NCBI GenBank assembly: GCA_003175915.1
Contig: PSRH01000122.1
Coordinates: 1-8,466, forward strand
Source: Candidatus Melainabacteria bacterium
Lineage (GTDB): Bacteria > Cyanobacteriota > Vampirovibrionia > Obscuribacterales > Obscuribacteraceae
Direction: 5' to 3'
DNA: 8,466 nucleotides
Shown here: positions 1 through 7,093 of the stretch, piece after piece
Position numbering within the stretch: position 1 is the first letter of the stretch
Layout of the letters: every line of letters starts with the position of its first letter
The notes under the pieces: model-generated
Told to the model about the DNA's origin: nothing
Database searches by the model: none
What the model saw: the letters and a program-made list of their open reading frames with translations, nothing else
Program-made: the position numbers and the translations under genes

Positions 1-891
1 CTATCCCGACCCCCATTAGCGAACGTCGACCAGATAATCATTGTACAGGCAATCCATCAGCCCGAATGGAATTCCTTATGGTGTGACCGCCACCTGGTTC
101 ATTTCCAGCTGGAGGTGCCGGATGCCGACTTTGTTCTCTGCTTTAACAAGTGCGATCTGGCCAATGAGGATGAGGTGACCGCTTTACGAAGTATTTATGA
201 ACCGCTTGGATATCGCGTAATAATTTGTTCGGCAAGAAGTGGCGCCGGGGTGCCAGATCTTGGTGAGATATTAGCCGGCAAAATTTCCGTTTTGGCGGGT
301 CCTTCCGGAGTGGGCAAATCCAGCTTGCTCAATGCTTTGAAGCCTGATCTCAATCTCAAAGTCGGCGAGATGAAGAATGAATTTGGCGTGGGCAGGCATA
401 CGACAACGGCAAGCGAGATCTATAGATTGGCCAAGGATAAAGGCAATGCTTTCACTTGGGTTGCCGATACCCCCGGCTTCAGCCTGGCTGAGTTACGACA
501 CCCTGAGCCGGCTGACGTTGCCTGGCTCTTTCCTGAGATCAGCCGCCTGAGCCAAGATTGTCGGTTTTCCAACTGCCTTCATCTGGTTGAACAGGGATGC
601 AACATACTGAGTAAGCTGGTAGAAATCTCTCAGGAGCGCTACCAGAGCTACGCTGTGTTAGTAAATGAAGCGCAGGCTGAACAAAAGCTGCAACAGGAAA
701 CTTCGAGCAAAGTCGAAGCAAAGGTCAAGTCGGTCGGCGGCAAAGCCGGACGGGCTAAAGCGATTCCACGCCTAAGCGAACGCTACCGAGCGCCCTCCCG
801 TCGTCTCGAAAAACAGCGACTGAGCAAAAGCGAATTTGAAGGTGACGATCTTACCGAGCAGGATGATTCAGAAGGAGGTGGAGAAGGCTGA
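1..891 (+). CDS. rsgA: Ribosome small subunit-dependent GTPase A (5' end outside window)
   Basis: RsgA is a cytoplasmic GTPase that checks late maturation of the 30S ribosomal subunit. The frame is open from base 1 and the first codons already match the family (PPLANVDQ, then a D-R-x-L element), so the N-terminal OB-fold lies left of the window; an internal GTG at 115 is not the true start. The GTPase motifs come in the permuted order typical of RsgA: G4 NKCD (145-156), G5 CSARSG (about 229-246), G1 GPSGVGKSS (298-324), a G2-like RHTTT (about 394-408), and G3 DTPG (466-477). A C-x4-C-x-H-x5-C zinc-binding cluster follows (CRFSNCLHLVEQGC, about 565-606), then the usual ERYxSY helix. The protein then continues for about 70 residues as a basic stretch ending in an acidic, glycine-rich tail, longer than usual for the family. 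All core motifs look intact. The stop overlaps the next gene's start. Confidence 0.95.
   Translation, partial: LSRPPLANVDQIIIVQAIHQPEWNSLWCDRHLVHFQLEVPDADFVLCFNKCDLANEDEVTALRSIYEPLGYRVIICSARSGAGVPDLGEILAGKISVLAGPSGVGKSSLLNALKPDLNLKVGEMKNEFGVGRHTTTASEIYRLAKDKGNAFTWVADTPGFSLAELRHPEPADVAWLFPEISRLSQDCRFSNCLHLVEQGCNILSKLVEISQERYQSYAVLVNEAQAEQKLQQETSSKVEAKVKSVGGKAGRAKAIPRLSERYRAPSRRLEKQRLSKSEFEGDDLTEQDDSEGGGEG
871..880 (+). promoter_or_regulatory. Shine-Dalgarno sequence inside the rsgA 3' end
   Basis: GAAGGAGGTG is a near-complete anti-16S match ending 10 bases before the ATG at 891. It lies inside the last codons of rsgA and fixes the start of the downstream 198-residue gene. Together with the TGATG stop/start overlap it supports translational coupling. 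Confidence 0.8.
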
Positions 892-1487
892 TGGACTTTT
901 CATTCGAAACTGACAAACCAACAAACAAAAAGAAGGGGGACGACGCCCCGCCAAAGGACAAGCCTACACGAGATCCGGAACTGATCAATACATTGCGGGA
1001 CATTACGACGGCCGTAGGGAGTGCCGCCCAAGGTGGAGATAGCCTCTTTGGTCTGACCACCGCATTGGCGGTGGCATCCAAAAACGAAGCATTTAAAATC
1101 TCTAGCTTAATCAGCAAACTGGGAAGCAAAGATCGGGATGAAGCAAAAACAGCCTTTGAAGAACTTTTCGATTACGTCAAGAGTGGCAGCAAAGCAAACG
1201 AACAATTGATGGCTGCTATCAAGGGAAAAGATAAGCAAATTGCTGACCGGGCCTGGACAGCCCTCAGCTGGCGGATCAGCCCTACGCACAGCCTGATCAG
1301 GGATTTCAATCTAGATCCTTTCAAGAAAAAAGGCGAAGATGTGACTAAAGAGGAATTGATCCGCCGCTTTGTCAAAGCTCGTACCAGCGAACTTGAGCGG
1401 ATCCGAGAAGGAACAAAGCTTGACGACTTCGACAAAAATAGAATCGAGGAACAAATAAAAGAGCTTCGCTCTCACTTGAAAGACTGA
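891..1487 (+). CDS. Hypothetical protein, helical, coupled to rsgA
   Basis: I do not recognise this 198-residue protein. The start is well supported: the ATG overlaps the rsgA TGA by one base and a strong GGAGGTG sequence lies 10 bases upstream. Residues 1-30 are hydrophilic, lysine/proline-rich and probably disordered. Residues about 35-130 look like successive amphipathic helices rich in Ala, Leu and Lys (for example SSLISKLGSKDRDEA and ADRAWTALSW), reminiscent of HEAT-like repeats, though this is a pattern impression only. The last 45 residues are highly charged (EELIRRF, ELERIREG, EEQIKELRSHLKD) and could form a coiled coil. There is no signal peptide or membrane segment, so it should be cytoplasmic. 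Coupling to rsgA suggests, but does not show, a link with ribosome assembly. Confidence 0.8.
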   Translation: MDFSFETDKPTNKKKGDDAPPKDKPTRDPELINTLRDITTAVGSAAQGGDSLFGLTTALAVASKNEAFKISSLISKLGSKDRDEAKTAFEELFDYVKSGSKANEQLMAAIKGKDKQIADRAWTALSWRISPTHSLIRDFNLDPFKKKGEDVTKEELIRRFVKARTSELERIREGTKLDDFDKNRIEEQIKELRSHLKD

Positions 1488-1500
1488 AGTAAGATCGTCA

Positions 1501-1965
1501 TCAAAATAAAAGGGGAGATTCCAACTTTTGAACCTCCTTGGGATCGATAATTACCGAATAGTCCAGGCATCCAGCGTTTATGTAGATGCGATCCTGCGCC
1601 AGGAGATCTTTGTCCATCCACAGCGGCAATCCAAAAATTCCTGCAAAAGGATGGAGCTCGCCGAAATTGCAACCGGTCATCTCTTTGAGCTGTTCTTTGT
1701 CGGCTAGGCGTAGTTTCGTCGCTCCGACAACTTGCTTGAGGTTGTCCAGATCAGCTCTTTTGTGCCCCTGTATGGCAAGCACCGCATAAGCTGTTGCCCC
1801 GTCCTTTGTGTACCTAACGAGCAGAACTTTAGCTTGTTGCTCGTAGCGGGTGTTGAGCGTGCGATTGTATTCTTCGGCGCTGGCCGCCGGGGGATGGTCT
1901 ATGCCTTCATAGGCTATCTCACGTTCGTCGAGGTAGGTTTCAATTGCGGTTTTAGCCTTCTGCAT
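1501..1965 (-). CDS. YbaK/EbsC/ProX-family aminoacyl-tRNA deacylase domain protein
   Basis: This 154-residue protein has the single-domain YbaK/prolyl-tRNA-synthetase-editing (INS-like) fold. Relatives hydrolyse mischarged aminoacyl-tRNAs (such as Cys-tRNA(Pro) or Ala-tRNA(Pro)) in trans. Visible family features are the early DHPP segment (residues 23-26), Lys46 in QQAKVLLVR at the position of the family's conserved active-site lysine, the run KLRLADKEQLKEMTGCNFGELHPF (residues 84-107), which matches the TGxxxGxxxPFG core, and a final DYSVIIDPKE element. The subclass and substrate cannot be told. I start at the ATG at 1965 because AAAGGAG (complement of 1970-1976) lies 4 bases upstream and the protein then begins at the usual point of the fold. 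The frame is open further upstream to 2097, but that stretch lies inside glpD and is not family-like. It probably shares a transcript with glpD, 46 bases upstream. Confidence 0.85.
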   Translation of the reverse strand: MQKAKTAIETYLDEREIAYEGIDHPPAASAEEYNRTLNTRYEQQAKVLLVRYTKDGATAYAVLAIQGHKRADLDNLKQVVGATKLRLADKEQLKEMTGCNFGELHPFAGIFGLPLWMDKDLLAQDRIYINAGCLDYSVIIDPKEVQKLESPLLF

Positions 1966-1969
1966 AACG

Positions 1970-1976
1970 CTCCTTT
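1970..1976 (-). promoter_or_regulatory. Shine-Dalgarno of the YbaK-family gene
   Basis: AAAGGAG on the minus strand lies 4 bases before the ATG at 1965. It decides between this start and the longer open frame reaching 2097. Confidence 0.7.
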
Positions 1977-2011
1977 GGGTTTGCTTTTGCTCCGGGTTTG
2001 CCCGAGCGTGG

Positions 2012-3727
2012 CTATTGAAGAACCGCATCTTGCTGCCAGGGGAGCATGCCGACCGAATATTGCAGGGCGGATAGCTCAGCGGCAACACGGGTGTCATCCC
2101 AACCGAGCAGTTGCTGCATGAGTTGAGTTACTTTGGGAGCCGCTTCCAGGCACTGGCGGTGGTGAAGCTGGGCAAGGCGGATGCGCCGGGCGAGCAGGTC
2201 TTCGAGCGAGACAGCCATTTCTTTGTTGACGCAGTAAGGAATCTCGGCCATGATCGGTGGAAAATCAGGACAGATGCGCTCGTTCAATGTAGGTTCCTTC
2301 TCGATAATGTCTAGAACGGCAAGAGCGTCTTTTCCGTAGGAAGCGGTGAGATGGTCGATGGTTGCCGGTTCTATAGACAATTTGCGGGCTTTGGTCGATA
2401 TTTGAGCTGTCGATGTCAAAAAGTCTTGCTTGTCCAACCAGCCTCCCAACATCATTCGTTTGGTGCGAGAGATTTTGGCGTCGACTGCGGCCAGTTGCGG
2501 GAAAAGTTCGAAAACCCGCTCGAGTACTTGATTGGCCATGATCCGGTAATTGGTTAACTTACCGCCCACCACGCCAATCATGCCGCCGGGGCCGTCGAAG
2601 ATCTCATGCTCGCGGGAAATATTACCGGTGACAGTGGGCGCGGCGTTGCCATTTTTAACGGCAAGACCTTCTCGATCAGCCTGCCTGAGGGCTGGTTCGC
2701 CATGACCAGCAAGCGGCCTGAGACCGGCCCAGGTAGCGGTGACATCGCTACGATTGAGGCGGCGCTGGCCGTTGTAGCTGTTCACTACAGTCAAAAGGTA
2801 ATCGACTTCGTCGGCGTTAGCCATGGGATTGTTGATGTCGTCTTTGTAGAGTGTGTCAGTCGGCCCGATCATCAAGGCTCTTTGCCAGGGCACCACAAAG
2901 ACGTAGCGCTTACCTGGTGCAGGCAAGAAGAGGGCGGTATTAGTTTCGAAAGCGGACTGGGGTACAACGATGTGAACGCCTTTTGAAGGAAGAACGCGGT
3001 TTCCCCAGCGTTTATCGAGCAATCTTGTCACGCCGTCCGACCAGACTCCGGTAGCGTTGATGCAGGCTTTGCAGCGGAACACGACCTTGCGGCCACTGTA
3101 GCGGTCGCGGCACTCCACCCGGTTGATACGGTGGTTTTCGATACCAAATCCAGTGGCTTCCATATAGTTGATGGCATGAGCGCCGCTGGCGCAAGCCGAT
3201 TTGATTACTTCCAAAACCAGGCGCGCATCATCGGTAATTGCGTCGTGAAAACGCAAGCCCCCGATAATCTGAGAGTCCTCCAGGGCCGGAGCGGATTCCA
3301 AGACTTCTTTGCGACTGATCCGTTTGTGCCGCTGTGATTGGCCGGCTGTGAAGGAGAGGAGATCATAGAGGGTCAAACCAAGCGAGGCCTTAAGCTGAAA
3401 AAAGGGATGCCCTTTACTGAGAGGCAGGACAAAGCTGAAATCGCGAATTAAGTGGGGAGCAAGAGACTCGAGCAATGCCCGCTCGCGGCAAAGTTCGCTG
3501 GTCAGCTTGAAATGAAGCTGCTCCAGGTATCGCAAACCGCCATGAATCAGCTTGGTAGTCCGGCTGGAAGTGCCTGAAGCGAAGTCGTCCTTGTCAATCA
3601 CTATTACGGACAATCCGCGACAGGCGGCGTCCTGTGCGATGCCCGCTCCTACTACACCGCCGCCAATAATGACAAGATCGAACTCTCGTAAGGAAGCCAG
3701 CTCTAAAATCTGTTCGCGTGTCTTCAT
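2012..3727 (-). CDS. glpD: FAD-dependent glycerol-3-phosphate dehydrogenase
   Basis: GlpD oxidises sn-glycerol 3-phosphate to dihydroxyacetone phosphate and passes electrons to the quinone pool. It is a peripheral protein on the inner face of the cytoplasmic membrane, linking glycerol/lipid breakdown to glycolysis and respiration. The 571-residue product is of normal length. Residues 21-38 (IGGGVVGAGIAQDAACRG) fit the FAD-binding signature of the family. HGGLRYLE (62-69) and LRPL with Arg337 are the expected substrate-phosphate region. GGKLTNYRIMA (388-398) is the second family signature, with Asn where Gly, Ser, Thr or Glu is usual. The C-terminal DAO_C domain follows, including the SLEDLLARRIRL element near residue 505. 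The ATG at 3727 is the only plausible start: an in-frame stop lies at 3752-3754 and no other start codon precedes the FAD motif. No glycerol kinase or facilitator gene lies nearby. It heads the likely unit with the YbaK-family gene. Confidence 0.96.
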   Translation of the reverse strand: MKTREQILELASLREFDLVIIGGGVVGAGIAQDAACRGLSVIVIDKDDFASGTSSRTTKLIHGGLRYLEQLHFKLTSELCRERALLESLAPHLIRDFSFVLPLSKGHPFFQLKASLGLTLYDLLSFTAGQSQRHKRISRKEVLESAPALEDSQIIGGLRFHDAITDDARLVLEVIKSACASGAHAINYMEATGFGIENHRINRVECRDRYSGRKVVFRCKACINATGVWSDGVTRLLDKRWGNRVLPSKGVHIVVPQSAFETNTALFLPAPGKRYVFVVPWQRALMIGPTDTLYKDDINNPMANADEVDYLLTVVNSYNGQRRLNRSDVTATWAGLRPLAGHGEPALRQADREGLAVKNGNAAPTVTGNISREHEIFDGPGGMIGVVGGKLTNYRIMANQVLERVFELFPQLAAVDAKISRTKRMMLGGWLDKQDFLTSTAQISTKARKLSIEPATIDHLTASYGKDALAVLDIIEKEPTLNERICPDFPPIMAEIPYCVNKEMAVSLEDLLARRIRLAQLHHRQCLEAAPKVTQLMQQLLGWDDTRVAAELSALQYSVGMLPWQQDAVLQ

Positions 3728-3733
3728 CTCTCC
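3728..3733 (-). promoter_or_regulatory. glpD ribosome binding site, unusually close
   Basis: On the minus strand GGAGAG abuts the glpD ATG, leaving only 2 bases between GGAG and the start codon, much tighter than the usual 5-9. Because no alternative start exists, initiation may be weak or helped by something else. Confidence 0.45.
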
Positions 3734-3979
3734 AACTGAAAAGTTTAACGTTTAGAGACTACCACCATTTGACTTGTCCTTGCCAATACTGGACAAAGCA
3801 GTGTTCGCATGTTAGCCGTCTTGTAGATAACTGTGATGGCAAGCTTAGATTTTGCCCATTTTGGAAGAAAGCTGAAATATCGTTCGTGCAAGCTACAGAC
3901 TGCTTGGCGTATCCTGTAGAACAACTTTTTCGAGAACTCAGGCTCAGAGACGATGCCGAATTGAGAAAAAGAGATATAT
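3728..3979. promoter_or_regulatory. Divergent intergenic region between glpD and the TPR-CHAT gene
   Basis: This 252-base gap should hold the promoters of both divergent units. It is visibly AT-richer than the genes. The best sigma-70-like match I can find for the plus strand is TTGCCC (3852-3857), 17 bases, AAATAT (3875-3880), which is poor. No convincing minus-strand -35/-10 pair was found. AACGTT (3747-3752), a small palindrome about 20 bases before the glpD start, might be part of an operator but is too short to claim. A minus-strand open frame crosses the region but has no family resemblance. Confidence 0.4.
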
Positions 3980-6900
3980 TTGTCCCGCGCATTTTTTGCT
4001 TCAAATGAGGTTCCTGGTTTGTATTCAATTTCGGCTGTATCGAAAAAAGCGGCTGTGAAAGCAACGAGATTCGTCTCGCTCAGCCTTTCTCTGGCAATGG
4101 TCAGCACTGTCGGTGGTGGCTTAACATCGCTGGCGGTTTCCCAGGTAGGAGAGCATCCTAAGCCGGTAGTCACCAATGTTGATCAAAACAAGAACGGCTC
4201 GCCCGCCACGCTCAACATTCAACAGATTCCCAGCCTGGTAGACCTTCCCCAAACACCCGAATCGATCGAAAGGGTTTCCAAGCTAGAGGACGAGGGTGAA
4301 AAGCTTTTCGTCAACCACATTCTCGACAAGGCTCTGGCGAAATGGCAAGAAGCTTATGGCTTGTCGCTGGAGATGAAGTACTCCGAGGGAGAGGGAAGAG
4401 CCCTGACTAATATGTGTCGGATTTTCCTCGAGCGCGGCCAATATGTCAAAGCGAAGTATATGGGCGAGAACGCCATTGAAGTCTTAAGCGGCGTCTCCGA
4501 TCAGAAGGCGCTTGGGCGGGCCCACCTCTTTCTGGCTCAGGCATATTTCGGGCTTGACAACCAGCTCTGGGCTGGACAGCAGCTCGATCTGGCTATGAAA
4601 GCTTTTACTGCTTCCGGTGGTAATAACGCCCCGGACACGGCCAGATTGATGACATTAGCAGCCTCAGTGCTTATGAATATGGGCAAGGTGAAAGAATCGA
4701 TCCAGTTCTACGAAGCGGCTGCAACTTATTACACCCAAGCAGCCGACTATGCACGCGCTATCGCCAGCCACCTGCGAGTCGTCGACATACTTCTGGCGAT
4801 GGGAATGTCTACGGCGGCGCTTGAAGAGGCGGAGAAGGCCGTCGGTGTGGCGCGTTCCTCTCCTGATCAACTCAGTAACATGGTGGCGGCTAATTGTGCT
4901 TTGGCTAATTGCCGCTACGCCTTAGGTGAGTTCCCTCAGGCCAAAAAACTCTATGAACAGGTGGCAGTGCAGGCAGGCAAACTGAACGGGCAGCAATTGA
5001 ACAATGTCAGCCGAGCCAATATCAATCTTGGTTATGGCTCCACTCTCCTTGCTTGCGGCGAAGTAGAGCAAGCCAGGCAATGTCTCGAGCATGCTCTCAC
5101 CTCTTTCAAAAGCGCAGGCATTTCACTGGCTCAGGCTCAGAGCGCCAATGTTTTAGGGGTGCTGGAAGCTTCCGTAGGCAACAACGAGAAGGCTCTCGAG
5201 TATTTAAGTGAAGCGCTCGATTTGAATAATCTGATCAATCCCAAGAACGACGTCTTTCATATCCAGATCCTCTCCAATGTGGCCTCCGTCGAGGCCCGTC
5301 TTGGTAAGTCTCGCGATGCCCGTTTGCATATAGAACAGGCCCTCGGTCCGGCCAAGAAAATGAAGGACCAGACTCAGGTTGGGCGACTCTTAGCTAGCGA
5401 CGCGGAAGTGGCTTTGCTCTTAGCCGATCAAGCCCTGGCCGACCAGTGTCTTGCGAAGGCCATTGAAGCCTCTTCCGCGGCCAGCGATGACTCTGCCCTC
5501 TGGCGTGAACACGCCTTGCTTGCCAAGATTCAACATGATGAGCACAGGAACAAGGAAGCGCGCGATTCGCTCGTCAGCGCTCTCTCTTTCTTTCGCTCGC
5601 CCCAGGCCGGTGTCTTCCCATCTCCTGAGCGCATTTCTTACCCGACCTCGCGTGAGGATCTGGTTGAGCAGCTTGTTGCCTTGCTGGTTAGCGAGGGTAT
5701 GACTGATCAGGCCCTTTTGGCCGCTGAACAACTCAAAGAAGAGAAATTTATCAATGAATGGCTTCGTCATGGAGGCCAGGTGCGCTCTGAAGACGCTGAT
5801 CTCTACAACGACGTGGTCAGCCAGCGCTCCCATTTGCACGCGGCTGAAACAGCCAGCGATCCGGCCAAGATTGTCAAAGAATGGCAAGCTTGGATCAATC
5901 GCTTCCATTCGATCATCACTCAGAACCGTGTTCTGGCGCGCCTGATCGCTCCGGTGCCTACGACAGTTCCCGAGATTACCAAAGCCGTGCAAAGTTCGCA
6001 CGGTACGATTTTGGATTATTTGATCGGCCGTGATAGCACCGTTGTTTTTGCCCTCGGTGGTCCGCATATCAATGCCGTGGTATTGCCGGTCGGCAGGAAG
6101 AAGCTTGAGAGCCAGGTGAGCAGCTTGTTGTCGGCGGTGCCTAAATCGGAAGATCAAGGTGATCGGGCCCGCATGACGGAAAAGAGAATCCTCCAATCCC
6201 TGTACGCAGAGCTAATCACTCCTGAGGTAGAGGCGCAATTGCCAACCAATCCGGACCACATGGTGGCAATCATTCCTGATGGCATATTGTTCAATTTGCC
6301 TTTTGCCGCTCTCGTGAACAGCCAGGGTAAATACTTCATCGAGCAGCACACAATTACTCTGGCATCGTCCATGGGGCTCTTGCTTGATAGTCCGCCTCGC
6401 TACTCTGACGATTTCAGTCTGGTTGTTGCTTCCGTCGGTCTCAATGGCGATGGTGCCAGCGATGACGAAGCCAATCAAATTTCCGGATTGTTCGAACCCG
6501 AAACGGTTACTCGCTTGCTAGGCAAAGACGCCGATATCAAAGCCATTCAAGAGCAGGCAAAAGGCAAAGCGGTGGTTCACATCGCCAACGACCTGACCTT
6601 CTCGGCCAGCAATCCTTTTAAATCAGTTTTGCCTCTCAGTCCAAGCAAGGAGGAAGCCAACAAAAAGGTAACCGCCGACAGCCTCTTCGGCATAAGCATA
6701 CCGAGTGATCTGTTGGTGTGGAGTGGTGCTTCGGTAAACGCCAAGGATGTCCAGGGCAACACTTTGCAGGTGTTCACCCGCGGACTGAACTATGCCGGGG
6801 TGCGTAACGTGCTCACCAGTTTGTGGGTGGAACCGAATCCTCAGCGAACCAGTGAATTGATAGATTTCTACAAAAACAAACAAGCCGGTATGAACCAGGC

Positions 6901-6994
6901 TGAATCGCTCAGGAAAGCAGAATTGATCGCCCTTTCGAAGGATCCATCACCACATACCTGGGCAGCTTTCCAACTAGTAGGGCCTGGATATTAA
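3980..6994 (+). CDS. Exported TPR-repeat protein with C-terminal CHAT domain, catalytic dyad apparently lost
   Basis: This 1004-residue protein has three parts. Residues 1-60 hold a basic segment (SKKAAVKATR) followed by a hydrophobic run (FVSLSLSLAMVSTVGGG), fitting a signal peptide or membrane anchor, so the rest should lie outside the cytoplasm. Residues about 95-545 form roughly ten TPR-like helical pairs at about 40-residue spacing (for example ALGEFPQAKKLYEQVAVQAG and SVGNNEKALEYLSEALDL). Residues about 660-1004 match a CHAT domain (caspase HetF-associated with TPRs): PDGILFNLPFAAL (from 766), the region around 867, FTRGLNYAGVRNVLTSLW (Arg934, Trp949), and a final WAAFQLVG. The usual HFATHG reads HIANDL (867-872) and the usual LSACET reads WSGASV (914-919), so the His and Cys of the protease dyad are Asp871 and Ala917. 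A scaffold or binding role is likelier than proteolysis. The start is uncertain: TTG 3980 gives the longest form, while TTG 4019 has TGAGG 8 bases upstream and gives a tidier signal peptide. Confidence 0.9.
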   Translation: MSRAFFASNEVPGLYSISAVSKKAAVKATRFVSLSLSLAMVSTVGGGLTSLAVSQVGEHPKPVVTNVDQNKNGSPATLNIQQIPSLVDLPQTPESIERVSKLEDEGEKLFVNHILDKALAKWQEAYGLSLEMKYSEGEGRALTNMCRIFLERGQYVKAKYMGENAIEVLSGVSDQKALGRAHLFLAQAYFGLDNQLWAGQQLDLAMKAFTASGGNNAPDTARLMTLAASVLMNMGKVKESIQFYEAAATYYTQAADYARAIASHLRVVDILLAMGMSTAALEEAEKAVGVARSSPDQLSNMVAANCALANCRYALGEFPQAKKLYEQVAVQAGKLNGQQLNNVSRANINLGYGSTLLACGEVEQARQCLEHALTSFKSAGISLAQAQSANVLGVLEASVGNNEKALEYLSEALDLNNLINPKNDVFHIQILSNVASVEARLGKSRDARLHIEQALGPAKKMKDQTQVGRLLASDAEVALLLADQALADQCLAKAIEASSAASDDSALWREHALLAKIQHDEHRNKEARDSLVSALSFFRSPQAGVFPSPERISYPTSREDLVEQLVALLVSEGMTDQALLAAEQLKEEKFINEWLRHGGQVRSEDADLYNDVVSQRSHLHAAETASDPAKIVKEWQAWINRFHSIITQNRVLARLIAPVPTTVPEITKAVQSSHGTILDYLIGRDSTVVFALGGPHINAVVLPVGRKKLESQVSSLLSAVPKSEDQGDRARMTEKRILQSLYAELITPEVEAQLPTNPDHMVAIIPDGILFNLPFAALVNSQGKYFIEQHTITLASSMGLLLDSPPRYSDDFSLVVASVGLNGDGASDDEANQISGLFEPETVTRLLGKDADIKAIQEQAKGKAVVHIANDLTFSASNPFKSVLPLSPSKEEANKKVTADSLFGISIPSDLLVWSGASVNAKDVQGNTLQVFTRGLNYAGVRNVLTSLWVEPNPQRTSELIDFYKNKQAGMNQAESLRKAELIALSKDPSPHTWAAFQLVGPGY

Positions 6995-7093
6995 TCAGCA
7001 ATACGAGAAGTCAAGGGATTAGCCGAGGCATTGTCGGTGTATCTTTTCTTGAGCGTGGTTATCTATCCTCGATTTCAAAAGTCTTTCGAAATT

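Noticed and set aside
1966..2097. Upstream extension of the YbaK-family frame (44 more residues)
   Set aside because: It overlaps the glpD 3' end, is not family-like, and the ATG at 1965 has its own AAAGGAG site.
3852..3880. TTGCCC-N17-AAATAT as the promoter of the TPR-CHAT gene
   Set aside because: The -10 element matches consensus at only three of six positions, which is no better than chance in AT-rich DNA.
4005..4058. Short 17-codon ATG open frame overlapping the TPR-CHAT start
   Set aside because: A leader-peptide role is conceivable, but it lacks its own ribosome binding site and lies in an alternate frame over the signal peptide region.
3745..4176. 143-residue minus-strand open frame across the divergent region
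   Set aside because: It overlaps the TPR-CHAT start, shows no recognisable family and has no good ribosome binding site; probably chance.
5420..6196. 258-residue minus-strand open frame inside the TPR-CHAT gene
   Set aside because: It lies antisense to a well-supported gene, and its Arg/His-rich composition looks like a mirror of that gene's codons.
3980..6994. Active caspase-like protease effector of a defence system
   Set aside because: Both expected catalytic residues appear missing and no typical defence partner gene is next to it.
7031..7093. TTG start at 7031 for the exported protein
   Set aside because: It adds 21 residues before an already complete signal peptide, and GAGG is only 2 bases from the TTG; the ATG at 7094 fits better.
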